A stretch of 35,072 nt of DNA. Source: Thermococcus sp. EP1 (GTDB lineage: Archaea; Methanobacteriota_B; Thermococci; Thermococcales; Thermococcaceae). The stretch spans positions 1-35,072 of the forward strand of contig NZ_JXCG01000002.1 in NCBI RefSeq assembly GCF_001317345.1, in the 5' to 3' direction. The position numbers and the translations under genes were made by a program. This document shows, one piece after another, positions 8,499 to 16,310 of the stretch (its first letter is position 1; each line of letters starts with the position of its first letter). The notes below the pieces were generated by a model. It saw nothing but the letters and a program-made list of their open reading frames with translations, searched no databases and was not told the origin of the DNA.

Positions 8499-9245
8499 AT
8501 GCCTGGGTGGAAAGATGGAAAATTGGGCCTTCCAGTGAGAGAAGCAATTAAAATTTTCCCAGAACTTGGAAAATATATTGATAGTAGGGGTAGGCTAGAT
8601 CTTTCAAATAGGAAAGCTAGGATTTTATATAATAAAGCTGTTGCAAAGGCAGTTTTTGATATTGACATAGAATATCACCCCAATGGACTTATAACTACTC
8701 CAATCTCGAGGTTTATATTTCTAAAGACTTTTCTTAGAGGAGGAGAAAGAGTCTTGGAAATAGGGACTGGACATTCAGCTTTGATGGCAATTATGGCAAG
8801 CAAATTGTTTAATTGCAGTGTTTGGGCGACTGAAGTAAATGATGAGTTTTTTGAGTATGCTAAAGCCAATGTCCAAAAGAACAACGCTAAAGTTAAACTG
8901 ATTAAAAGCAATGGCGAGGTAATCGAGAGATTAATCCCAGAAGGAGAGAAATTTGATATAATATTCTCTGCACCTCCTTATTACGAGAGACCAACAAAGG
9001 GTGTTTTAACCCCAATTGAGGGGATTGGTGGGGGAGAATATGGAGAAGAATTTGCCGTAAGAATTCTAAGAGAAGCAAGGGAATACATGACTGAGAATGG
9101 TAAAGTTGCGCTTTTCCTTCCGGATAAACCAAGTTTGCTAAAATCTATTATCTCAAAGGCGGAGGAACTCAGTTATCTTCCAAAGGACATAAAGTTCAAA
9201 GTAGGCACGAGGTGGAGGCACTCACTAATTTTCTCTAGAGAGTAG
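8499..9245 (+). CDS. RlmF/METTL16-related adenine-N6 methyltransferase
   Basis: A 248-residue class I SAM-dependent methyltransferase. The SAM loop VLEIGTGHSALM lies at about residues 86-97, the acidic strand-2 residue in ATEVNDEF, and the catalytic motif SAPPYYE at about 157-163. The [NS/A]PPY/F motif with the preceding KFDIIFS is that of amino-methyltransferases, and the overall order matches the RlmF (23S rRNA m6A1618) and METTL16 group (Methyltransf_10). The archaeal target is unknown to me. The N-terminal extension (1-80) is likely RNA-binding. Ribosome site ACGGAGGAT lies ten bases before the ATG. Next comes a C/D-box sRNA and a second RNA methyltransferase on the other strand, so this is an RNA-modification neighbourhood. 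Confidence 0.8.
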   Translation: MPGWKDGKLGLPVREAIKIFPELGKYIDSRGRLDLSNRKARILYNKAVAKAVFDIDIEYHPNGLITTPISRFIFLKTFLRGGERVLEIGTGHSALMAIMASKLFNCSVWATEVNDEFFEYAKANVQKNNAKVKLIKSNGEVIERLIPEGEKFDIIFSAPPYYERPTKGVLTPIEGIGGGEYGEEFAVRILREAREYMTENGKVALFLPDKPSLLKSIISKAEELSYLPKDIKFKVGTRWRHSLIFSRE

Positions 9246-9278
9246 AAACCCTTATATCTTGGAATTTCTATAAGCTCA

Positions 9279-9344
9279 TGGCAGATGAGGAGAAAGCACC
9301 TCCACTGAGTATTGCGATGAAGAGACGCCCACGGTCTGATGCCG
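9279..9344 (+). ncRNA. C/D-box small guide RNA (candidate 1)
   Basis: Box order and spacing fit an archaeal C/D sRNA: C-like GATGA at 9284-9288, D' CTGA at 9305-9308, C' GATGA at 9316-9320, D CTGA at 9336-9339. Short terminal complements GGCA (9280-9283) and TGCC (9340-9343) can close the molecule. Guides upstream of D' and D are about 12-16 bases each. A TATA-like TTATAT at 9252-9257 lies about 27 bases before the 5' end. It sits in the gap between two RNA methyltransferase genes. Known role of the class: with L7Ae, Nop5 and fibrillarin it directs 2'-O-methylation of rRNA or tRNA. I could not assign the targets by eye. Confidence 0.75.
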
Positions 9345-9363
9345 AAATAAAATTAAGGGAATA

Positions 9364-10554
9364 TCACTTCATATCCTCTACGTGAAGAAACAGACATTTC
9401 AGGTACTCTGTATCTTTTGAGGCCATTAAAATTGGGTGATCTGGGGCTTGAGTTCTATAGGGCTCTACCATCTTTAGGAATTTACCCGCTTTTGCCGCAG
9501 CTGCTATTACCATATCCTTAAACATTTGCATGTCAACGTGTTGGGAGCAGGAAGCCGTTACCAGAATGCCTCCGTCTTTAACAAGTTTCAATCCCTGATA
9601 ATTTACGTTGAAGTATGCCCTGAGACCTCTTTTTAAGTCCTTTTCATGTTGTACAAATGCGGGAGGATCCAGTATAACTATATCAAACTTTTCTCCTTTC
9701 TTTTGCATTTTCTCCATAATGCCAAATGCGGAGCCCACTAAAAAGTCCATCTTATCCTCTACACCATTTAGCTTGGCGTTTTCTTTTGCTTGTTCTATTG
9801 CAGCAGGGGATTTGTCTACCGCAACAACTTTTTCGGCACCTGCAACTGCAGCGTGGATAGCAAAACCCCCTGTATAAGTAAATACATCAAGGACTCTTTC
9901 TCCACCCTTTATGTATTTTTCCAAAGCGATTCTATTTTCTCTTTGGTCTAGGAAAAATCCTGTTTTTTGGCCTCTCATATCAACAATAAATTTGGCTTGG
10001 CCTTCTTCAATAATGGTACGATATTTTTCTTTACCAAGAAGAACTCTTTCTATTTCTGGTAGGCCTTCCCTTCTCCTTGATCGTCCAGTATTTTTCTCAA
10101 ATATTGTTTCGATTTCGGGCTCAACTTCGAGAATAGCTTCTGCAACATCCATTTTGAATCTTTCCATCCCAGCACTTGAGATTTGGAGAGAGGCTATATC
10201 ATTAAATCTATCAACAATCAAACCTGGAAGGTAATCTGCTTCACCATAAACCATTCTGTAGGCTGTGTTATATCCTAAAATGTTTTTTCTGTACTCGTTT
10301 GCTTTTCTTATGCGCTCTTTGAAAAGCTCTTTATTAATTTCAGTATCTTTGTCTTTTGTGAGTAGACGGATCATGATATTTGAGTTCGGATTAGCAAAGC
10401 CTTTACCTAAAAATTTCCCTCCTCTTGAATAAACTTCCACAACATCTCCTGGTTTGATCTCGCCTTCAGTTCTCACTATACCTTTTTTGAAAATTATCAT
10501 CGCACCTTTTTCAATTGCCCTGTAAGCTTGAGCATCGATGTATACTTTTGCCAT
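9364..10554 (-). CDS. Class I SAM-dependent rRNA methyltransferase with PUA domain (RlmI-like, COG1092)
   Basis: A 396-residue protein. The N-terminal PUA-type RNA-binding domain (about 1-75) includes KGIVRTEGEIKPGDVVEVYS. A central EEHEH-like region follows (about 80-185, GEADYLPGLIVDRF), then a Rossmann methyltransferase domain with SAM loop VLDVFTYTGGFAIHAA (about 219-234), VAVDKSP, the motif LDPPAFVQ and the TASCSQHVD segment. This architecture matches the RlmI/PH1915 family, whose bacterial member makes m5C1962 in 23S rRNA; an archaeal target is assumed, not shown. Ribosome site GGGTGAG precedes the ATG. The gene ends 20 bases from the C/D sRNA on the opposite strand. Confidence 0.85.
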   Translation of the reverse strand: MAKVYIDAQAYRAIEKGAMIIFKKGIVRTEGEIKPGDVVEVYSRGGKFLGKGFANPNSNIMIRLLTKDKDTEINKELFKERIRKANEYRKNILGYNTAYRMVYGEADYLPGLIVDRFNDIASLQISSAGMERFKMDVAEAILEVEPEIETIFEKNTGRSRRREGLPEIERVLLGKEKYRTIIEEGQAKFIVDMRGQKTGFFLDQRENRIALEKYIKGGERVLDVFTYTGGFAIHAAVAGAEKVVAVDKSPAAIEQAKENAKLNGVEDKMDFLVGSAFGIMEKMQKKGEKFDIVILDPPAFVQHEKDLKRGLRAYFNVNYQGLKLVKDGGILVTASCSQHVDMQMFKDMVIAAAAKAGKFLKMVEPYRTQAPDHPILMASKDTEYLKCLFLHVEDMK

Positions 10555-10628
10555 TATGACTCACCCTTCTAAAGTTGAGACGATAGGTATTTAACTCTTG
10601 AGCTCTATATATTATACTGGTGAGTTCT

Positions 10629-10943
10629 ATGAACTTTGAAGTAATAAAAGAGTTTCTGGAAATGATTGGGGCAGGTTATACGGAGGTAGAGGGGGAAATA
10701 CATTTAGAACCAGAGGTTTTTTATGAAGTTTGGAAATATATCGGCCAACCAGAAATTAAAATGTATATTGTAGAGGATGAGATAGTAGAACTTGGCTCAT
10801 ATGATCCGCCCCAAATGAAATATACTGGAGCAAAGGTTATTAAAATAAAGAAAGCATATTTTGAGACTCTTGATGGGGTTAGAGTCGTTACGGACTTAGT
10901 TGAGTTTCAAAAAATACTAAAAGAGAAGAAAGAAATGTCTTAA
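10629..10943 (+). CDS. Small conserved protein of unknown function
   Basis: A soluble acidic protein of 104 residues with no family I can name with certainty. It begins MNFEVIKEFLEMIGAGY, includes an EPEVFYEVWKYIG segment, and ends in a lysine-rich helix (EFQKILKEKKEMS), suggesting a mixed alpha/beta fold. Start: GTG at 10620 is also in frame, but GGTGAG (10619-10624) looks like the ribosome site for ATG 10629. It diverges from the RlmI-like gene and converges with the TctA-like gene, ending 11 bases from its stop. Clean codon use and an intact frame support a real gene. Confidence 0.75.
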   Translation: MNFEVIKEFLEMIGAGYTEVEGEIHLEPEVFYEVWKYIGQPEIKMYIVEDEIVELGSYDPPQMKYTGAKVIKIKKAYFETLDGVRVVTDLVEFQKILKEKKEMS

Positions 10944-10954
10944 GGTTTCTGGTC

Positions 10955-12106
10955 CTATTTTATCATTATTTTCAACATTAGTACTCCCATACAAGTTGTT
11001 CTTTTTACTTTTAAGATAAGGGTTGTAGTTCCAAGTATAGTTGCCACTCCAAGCACCCCTATCCCTAATAGGCCATCAAAGTAGAAAGAGCCAGCTATTA
11101 TAAAGGACAATATTGAAATATTGAGAAGTTTGTAGTTTATCTTCTCTATTAATCTTCCTACCTTTTTGGAAATTAAGAGTCCATACAAATTGACAACACT
11201 TCCAACGGTTATTGTTATAATAAGCAATATGACAAATTCTTTGGAGTTTAGGGGATAGTAGTGATTCTTTATTAGAACTAAAATCCCATTTCTAGTTTTT
11301 CCAGTAGCATAAAAATTTGCTAAGCCAAATATGAAATTGGCAGTATTAACTGAGAATGAAATTGTTAAAAAGGCTCTTTCATCTTTAGATAGGAAACTTC
11401 CCAATAGCGCTGCTTGAGAAGATGTGAATGTGGGCAAAAGGGAAGCGAGCATGCCAAATAATGTTCCGAGGAAGGAATACCTCAAGAAATGTGTTTTTGA
11501 GAGTAGAATCTCACTTTCTCCTGGGGTTATTTTTTCATTATTTTTCAAAGAAAACAAGATAGCTGGAACACCAAACAACCCTACAAACAAGTGAAAATAA
11601 GGTTCTTTAAGAGGTAACTTATCACTAATAATTCCCAATATTCCAGCCATGCAAAATATAATAAGTGCATACACTTTTTTCATACCTTTTTCGGAGAATA
11701 TGATTAAACCTGCTAATAGGAATACAAAAATTCTTCCCACTGTTGGAGTGTAATATGGGGCCACCCAAAGATATATAGGAAGAAAAGTTAGAGAGAATAA
11801 AACTGCTAGAAAACTTGTTTTTAGTGAAATATTCACAACCTCAAGAGCTCTCCCCTGGAGGGCCAGCCTATGAGCTGGAAGAATACTTAAGGCAGTATCT
11901 TCCTCTGGAATTCCAAAAAATGTTGAGGGAAATGCATCTAGGAAAGTATGGGTTAGACCCATAGTATAAAGAAACACGACGTACAAAAATCCTTCCATTA
12001 TGCTATCCATACTCCCTATAATTGAAGCTAAGGTGTTTACATGTAGAGCAGGCGTTAATCCAGTAATGGTCCCAGCCAAAATTCCTAAGAATACTTCTCT
12101 AAGCAT
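10955..12106 (-). CDS. TctA-like (COG1784) membrane permease
   Basis: A 383-residue polytopic membrane protein with about 9-11 hydrophobic segments. The segment FFGIPEEDTALSILPAHRL (about residues 63-81) and the N-terminal GLTPALHVN fit the TctA/DUF112 fold in its single-gene archaeal form. Bacterial TctA is the large permease of tripartite carboxylate transporters that work with TctB and the binding protein TctC. Neither TctB nor TctC is seen here. The gene's first 22 bases overlap the end of the upstream OB-repeat gene, implying translational coupling and a shared task. Substrate is unknown. Confidence 0.78.
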   Translation of the reverse strand: MLREVFLGILAGTITGLTPALHVNTLASIIGSMDSIMEGFLYVVFLYTMGLTHTFLDAFPSTFFGIPEEDTALSILPAHRLALQGRALEVVNISLKTSFLAVLFSLTFLPIYLWVAPYYTPTVGRIFVFLLAGLIIFSEKGMKKVYALIIFCMAGILGIISDKLPLKEPYFHLFVGLFGVPAILFSLKNNEKITPGESEILLSKTHFLRYSFLGTLFGMLASLLPTFTSSQAALLGSFLSKDERAFLTISFSVNTANFIFGLANFYATGKTRNGILVLIKNHYYPLNSKEFVILLIITITVGSVVNLYGLLISKKVGRLIEKINYKLLNISILSFIIAGSFYFDGLLGIGVLGVATILGTTTLILKVKRTTCMGVLMLKIMIK

Positions 12107-13287
12107 AATTCATCCCCTGAGGGGATTTCAAAAGCTGGCATTCCTCTATAAGTAGAATGGAATCCAAATGCAGTTATGGTTAGATTTTCGTGTAAAGACA
12201 CCCCTAGAGACTTTGGGAGTTTTAATAGGATCCAGCATTTCCCATTAGTTATGTTGGCTATGCTAAAACCATTGGCGTATGTTTTTATCCAGCTTACCCT
12301 TCCATGGATTTTGCTTGGGATGTTGGGGAGGGACTGACAAATGGAATTTGATAATTTTTTTCTTGGTATTTTCACTCGACACTCAATGCAGTAAAGAGAG
12401 TTTTTTCGTCTTATGGCTTTAAATTCAATGATGTCTCCTAATTTAGCAGAAAACCCATAAAGCTTCAGGGAAGTACAATTTAATTTTAGATATCTAGTGG
12501 ATTTGGTAACTTGGCACACTCCATAAGCAATGTCTCCTATATTCTCTTTCCCAATTTCTGTTATGTTGGGTTTTCCAAGGAATTTTATATCAGAGTTATC
12601 CTCCACATAGAGAGTGAGAGTAGAATAAAGTTTTGCAATGCCTGTGATCTCTACAATATCACCAATTTTTAGTTCAGTTTTGTAAGGTAGGTAAACTTTG
12701 ATTTCTTCGCTTCCGTTCCATATTGTGGAGGGGTTTCTATTATCTAACACAACCCCTTTGATGACAAAAGGCATGTTGTTTTCGGGTCTCTTCGGAAATC
12801 CCTCTTGAGCATATCTGACTACGTAGAATTTTTTTCCATAGAATAGACCGTCAACTTTTACTATCTCTCCTTTAGAGACATTTAAACATTTGTTTAATTT
12901 TATTCTCTCAGGAAGTAGAAGATAGCAGGCACTTCCCTTCCAGAAAGTCCCGTTGAGTGTTTCTAGGGGCAATAATTCTGGAGAGACTTCTATGACTTCA
13001 AAAACATCTATTGTACTTTTTGAAGAGTCAATAGTCTTTCCCATGACCTTATATACTTTATTTGGTTCTAGGCCCTTGTGTATTATGATAGTTTCAGTTC
13101 CATTATAGAGCACGCTGAAGTCCCCTTTTGAGTAAACACATAGACCAATAAATTGGGCAATATCTTCTTTCTCGGCCTCATTTGGAGTGATTGCTGTTAT
13201 TTTTTCTGTTCCGATATAATGGAGCAGAGCAAGGGATAGAAAGGAGAGGATAATAAACACTATTTCAAGTTTTTTTAATTTAACCAT
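12085..13287 (-). CDS. Membrane-anchored extracellular protein of repeated OB-like segments
   Basis: A 400-residue protein with one N-terminal hydrophobic anchor (about residues 7-24, LEIVFIILSFLSLALL). The rest is predicted to be outside the cell and has several N-x-S/T sequons. By eye I count about five related beta-rich segments (near 42-105, 110-165, 172-240, 248-310 and 325-395). Each starts with a G.V/C-type strand and has the pattern 'G-hydrophobic-E/V.G', as in SKGEIVKVDGLFYG, KIGDIVEITGIAKL and KLGDIIEFKAI. This is typical of OB-fold domains. It overlaps the TctA-like gene by 22 bases. The TATA-like TTTTTAAGAC (about 13306-13315, minus) sits about 25 bases from the ATG, so the transcript may be leaderless. 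No known function. Confidence 0.7.
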   Translation of the reverse strand: MVKLKKLEIVFIILSFLSLALLHYIGTEKITAITPNEAEKEDIAQFIGLCVYSKGDFSVLYNGTETIIIHKGLEPNKVYKVMGKTIDSSKSTIDVFEVIEVSPELLPLETLNGTFWKGSACYLLLPERIKLNKCLNVSKGEIVKVDGLFYGKKFYVVRYAQEGFPKRPENNMPFVIKGVVLDNRNPSTIWNGSEEIKVYLPYKTELKIGDIVEITGIAKLYSTLTLYVEDNSDIKFLGKPNITEIGKENIGDIAYGVCQVTKSTRYLKLNCTSLKLYGFSAKLGDIIEFKAIRRKNSLYCIECRVKIPRKKLSNSICQSLPNIPSKIHGRVSWIKTYANGFSIANITNGKCWILLKLPKSLGVSLHENLTITAFGFHSTYRGMPAFEIPSGDELCLEKYS

Positions 13288-13375
13288 GGTAGATAGTAAT
13301 CCCTATGTCTTAAAAATCTTACTCTTGAAAGGTAAGAGAGCAAAAAAACAAATAATGTGTAAAATAAAAGTACAC

Positions 13376-14155
13376 CTATTCGATTTTAAGAACAATCCCC
13401 CTGTCAGTTATGTCGTAGGGGACCCAAGAAAGGAGATGCCTGGTTCTTCTCATCCCGTAGACTCTGAGATATCTTTGAAGGGTATGATTTTCCTCAAAGA
13501 GCCTCATTTCAATTATTCCGTCCACTATTGCCTTGATTATTGTCTCCACTTGGGGTTCTTCCACGCCGGAGTTCATTTCTATTATCCACACCTGTTTGTT
13601 CTTGTGAGAAAATGCCTTTAAGTCTTCTAAAAATTTGTATATCTCTTTTTTTTCAGTCTCGAAGAACATGGGGGTTAGAGATGAGATTATTCCTACTGTG
13701 AGAGGTTCTTCATTGTGTGGATTATTTAAAAGAATCCTTGTTGTGGTATCTTTAATTATGTCTATTATCTGACTAGTGTCCCTGATATCGGGAATTGCTT
13801 CCTCCGTAAAAGAAAATTTAGGACCCCCCCTGATTCTCTGAGTGTATGCATCTAAAAGGTGTAGCCTTTCATTTAAATGTGTAATAAAATTCCACCCGAA
13901 ATCTAGGGCATTACTTATGAATTCATAACGAGGAATGTCTACAAGGAGGCTGATTACATTGGCTCCGGAAATCAGCTGATTGTATATAAATTGGCTTATA
14001 AATGTTGTTTTGCCTGATTTGGGGTCCCCTATGAGGAGAACAACGCTACCTCGCGGAATCCCCCCCATTAATAAGGGGTCAATGATGTTTGTAGGAATCC
14101 GTTCAACTTTCTCTTCTAGCTCTGATCTGGCTAGTGGATTGTGGTATGGATTCAA
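13376..14155 (-). CDS. KaiC/RadA-like ATPase domain protein, probably catalytically degenerate
   Basis: A 259-residue RecA-fold protein homologous in layout to its upstream neighbour. Walker A GDPKSGKT is intact (43-50). But the catalytic glutamate pair of KaiC proteins (E66-E67 in the neighbour) is replaced by VDIPR (72-76), and the Walker B aspartate position reads VGIISS (154-159). The C-terminal segment YGMRRTRHLLSWVPYDIT matches the neighbour's KMRGTRHSMRKYPFEIT. This suggests a nucleotide-binding but weakly or non-hydrolysing partner. The start is TTG: the ribosome site GGGAGGGAG is six bases before it and no better start exists. The gap to the upstream gene is 15 bases, so they form an operon. 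Confidence 0.8.
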   Translation of the reverse strand: MNPYHNPLARSELEEKVERIPTNIIDPLLMGGIPRGSVVLLIGDPKSGKTTFISQFIYNQLISGANVISLLVDIPRYEFISNALDFGWNFITHLNERLHLLDAYTQRIRGGPKFSFTEEAIPDIRDTSQIIDIIKDTTTRILLNNPHNEEPLTVGIISSLTPMFFETEKKEIYKFLEDLKAFSHKNKQVWIIEMNSGVEEPQVETIIKAIVDGIIEMRLFEENHTLQRYLRVYGMRRTRHLLSWVPYDITDRGIVLKIE

Positions 14156-14170
14156 TTAAAACTCCCTCCC

Positions 14171-14920
14171 TTAATAAATCTCTCCACTTGGATAGACCAC
14201 GACTCCTTTGTTAGTTATTTCGAATGGGTATTTTCTCATTGAATGCCTGGTACCACGCATCTTCCTGACTAATAGGTATCTCTTTAGTTCTATGTTCTTC
14301 TCTTGAAGATCAAGAAGCACGACACCTCTAGAAATGTATTCTTCTATTCCATATTTGCTAATTTTACCTCCTTTAGGGTCGGGAGCCTCAGTTGTTAGAA
14401 GAGTTGTCACTCCCATCTCAAGGAGGATTGTGTTGAGTTTTAATAAAACTCCTCTAATTTCTCTTTCATCCTGGAGTCTAAATGCTATTGAGGGAATTGA
14501 GTCAATGACAAGTCTTTTTGCATTTATTGCTTTAACAACCCGATATATGTATCTTAAAAAGCTGTCGACATTTATAGTGTCCTCTAGTACAAATTTTTCC
14601 TCAGAGGGAATACCAGAAATAGAACTAACGCCATCCACTATGGCTATGAGCCCTTGTTTTTCATATTTCTCAAGATCCCATCCAAATTGGCCCATTTCTC
14701 TCCTAATATCTTTGGCTCTCTCCTCTAATGTGACAAAAACACCGGGTTCTCCATACTCCTCTGCTCCTTTGTAGATGTATTGGGCGACGAATGTTGTTTT
14801 TCCTGTACCAGTACTCCCTGTGATAAGGACGGTGGATTCTTCGGGGAAACCTCCTCCTATTAGATCGTCAAACCCCGGTATCCCACTTTTAACTCTTTTA
14901 GTTGGAAACGAGTTGGTCAT
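14171..14920 (-). CDS. KaiC-domain ATPase (single domain)
   Basis: A 249-residue archaeal KaiC-like protein. Seen: N-terminal VKSGIPGFDDLIGGGFP, Walker A GSTGTGKT (35-42), catalytic glutamates E66-E67 in VTLEERAKD, Walker B LVIDSIPS with D140, and the C-terminal KMRGTRHS motif (about 224-231) that contacts the neighbouring subunit's nucleotide in KaiC hexamers. Single-domain KaiC proteins in archaea are signalling or scaffold ATPases of mostly unknown role; no circadian function is implied. Start: GTG 14929 lies within the ribosome site, whereas ATG 14920 is correctly spaced after AAGGTGGG, so 14920 is chosen. It diverges from the primase operon. Confidence 0.87.
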   Translation of the reverse strand: MTNSFPTKRVKSGIPGFDDLIGGGFPEESTVLITGSTGTGKTTFVAQYIYKGAEEYGEPGVFVTLEERAKDIRREMGQFGWDLEKYEKQGLIAIVDGVSSISGIPSEEKFVLEDTINVDSFLRYIYRVVKAINAKRLVIDSIPSIAFRLQDEREIRGVLLKLNTILLEMGVTTLLTTEAPDPKGGKISKYGIEEYISRGVVLLDLQEKNIELKRYLLVRKMRGTRHSMRKYPFEITNKGVVVYPSGEIY

Positions 14921-15113
14921 AATTCCCACCTTGCAGTCAACTTAATTTGTTTCTAACTATTAAAGTTATTTAATATGAGAATATAAGGTTTTTGGAAATT
15001 TACTCATATTTGCTGACACTCATTGGAATATTTCTAATATTTTAATTGTTTTTTATAAGCCTAGGCAACAAAAGAGTTTTATTCTAATGTGAGCATTAAT
15101 AGGAGGTGGGTGG
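14921..15113 (+). promoter_or_regulatory. Divergent promoter region, KaiC-like operon and primase operon
   Basis: AT-rich spacer. Rightward, the element TTTTTATAAGCC at about 15050-15061 is a good TATA box. AGGAGGTGG (15101-15109) is the ribosome site for priL. Leftward, TATA-like sequences occur around 14961-14988, about 40-60 bases ahead of the KaiC-like ATG. No operator is evident. Confidence 0.5.
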
Positions 15114-16310
15114 ATGTTAGATCCGTTTGGAAAACATGCTCAGGAGATATTAAAAGAATTTGGAAGTATTAATGATCTATTAGAAGTTATTCCGAATTAT
15201 ATTGGTATTGATATGGCATTAGAACGGGTCAAATGGTTAAAAAGTGGGAAAGTTCCTCAACATGTTCTGAGACTTGATGAATGGAAGGACTTGACAAGCT
15301 TCTACGCCCTGTTGGGAGCGTTAGCGTTTTCTCCATATGGCTTAGAGATGGAACTTGTTAAAGAAGCAAATTTGAGAATCTACCTAGCAAAGATAGAAAA
15401 GTCGAGAAATTTTGCGGAACTAGCATTACCCCTGGAAAAGGTGCAGAGGGATGAACTTCCCAGAAAAGACAGAACCATACTTGAAAAAAGTTTACATGAA
15501 GAACTACCGTCTGAGGAGAAGGAGAAATACCTTCTGCAGTACAAGATTGCATTAAAAGATTTTTTAATGCTTAATGAGGATTCTCTCAAAGGCTTTTATA
15601 TAAGACGGGGATACGTGTACCTTAATAGATCTCAACTCATTGAGCTGTGGAAAAAAAGCTTTGAAAGGAATATGGAGAGGGCAGTTAACATACTCTATGA
15701 AATTCGAGAGGAACTACCACAATATTACATGGAATTGTATTCGGGGCTAAGTGAAATTGCTAGAGAGAGGTTTAAGGAGAGGCTTGAGAGACTTGGAAGT
15801 GCAACAGCCCAGCCACTACGTTTTGAGCTCTTTCCTCCTTGTATTAAGATAGTTTTAAATGGTGTACCCAGTGGTTTGAGAAACTATGGAATAACAGTCC
15901 TTTTGACCTCCTTTTTGAGCTACGCTAGAATATGCCCAAATCCCTCTAAGAGAGATGTTAAAGTAAAAGACTGTATAAAGGATTTAAAAGTCATCAAGGA
16001 AGAGATTTTACCTGTAATAGTCCAAGCGGGTAATAGGTGCAGTCCACCATTATTTCAAGATCAACCAAATGAAATTAAGAATATATGGTACCATCTTGGC
16101 TTTGGGTATACTTTGGAACCGAGTTTAGAAGATAGTGGGAATTCTACTTGGTATTTCCCTCCTAACTGTGAGAAGATACGGGCCAGCGCTCCTCAACTTT
16201 GTAAGCCTGATAGGGATTGCAGGTATATTAGAAATCCCCTCACGTATTATCTGAGGAAGCTCTACTTAGAAAGTAAAAAAGAAAAATCAACGGGGGAGAA
16301 CAATGAGTGA
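15114..16310 (+). CDS. priL: DNA primase large subunit PriL
   Basis: Non-catalytic subunit of the archaeal-eukaryotic primase, which starts RNA/DNA primers at the replication fork and helps set primer length. The N-terminus (MLDPFGKHAQEI) and overall sequence match the thermococcal p46 subunit, and the length (398) is normal. The C-terminal domain of this family holds a 4Fe-4S cluster. Conserved-looking cysteines are C243 (FPPC), C309 (NRCSP), C352 (NCEK), C363 (LCKPD) and C369 (DCRY); the four ligands are probably among these. The gene overlaps priS by eight bases (ATGAGTGA), so the two subunits are co-translated. Confidence 0.93.
   Translation: MLDPFGKHAQEILKEFGSINDLLEVIPNYIGIDMALERVKWLKSGKVPQHVLRLDEWKDLTSFYALLGALAFSPYGLEMELVKEANLRIYLAKIEKSRNFAELALPLEKVQRDELPRKDRTILEKSLHEELPSEEKEKYLLQYKIALKDFLMLNEDSLKGFYIRRGYVYLNRSQLIELWKKSFERNMERAVNILYEIREELPQYYMELYSGLSEIARERFKERLERLGSATAQPLRFELFPPCIKIVLNGVPSGLRNYGITVLLTSFLSYARICPNPSKRDVKVKDCIKDLKVIKEEILPVIVQAGNRCSPPLFQDQPNEIKNIWYHLGFGYTLEPSLEDSGNSTWYFPPNCEKIRASAPQLCKPDRDCRYIRNPLTYYLRKLYLESKKEKSTGENNE

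Noticed and set aside
13286-13621. Plus-strand frame overlapping the KaiC-like gene
   Set aside because: It lies mostly opposite the well-supported degenerate KaiC gene, lacks a ribosome site and shows no family features.
14171-14920. KaiC homologue considered as part of a circadian clock
   Set aside because: Single-domain, no KaiA/KaiB nearby; archaeal KaiC-like proteins are widespread without clocks.
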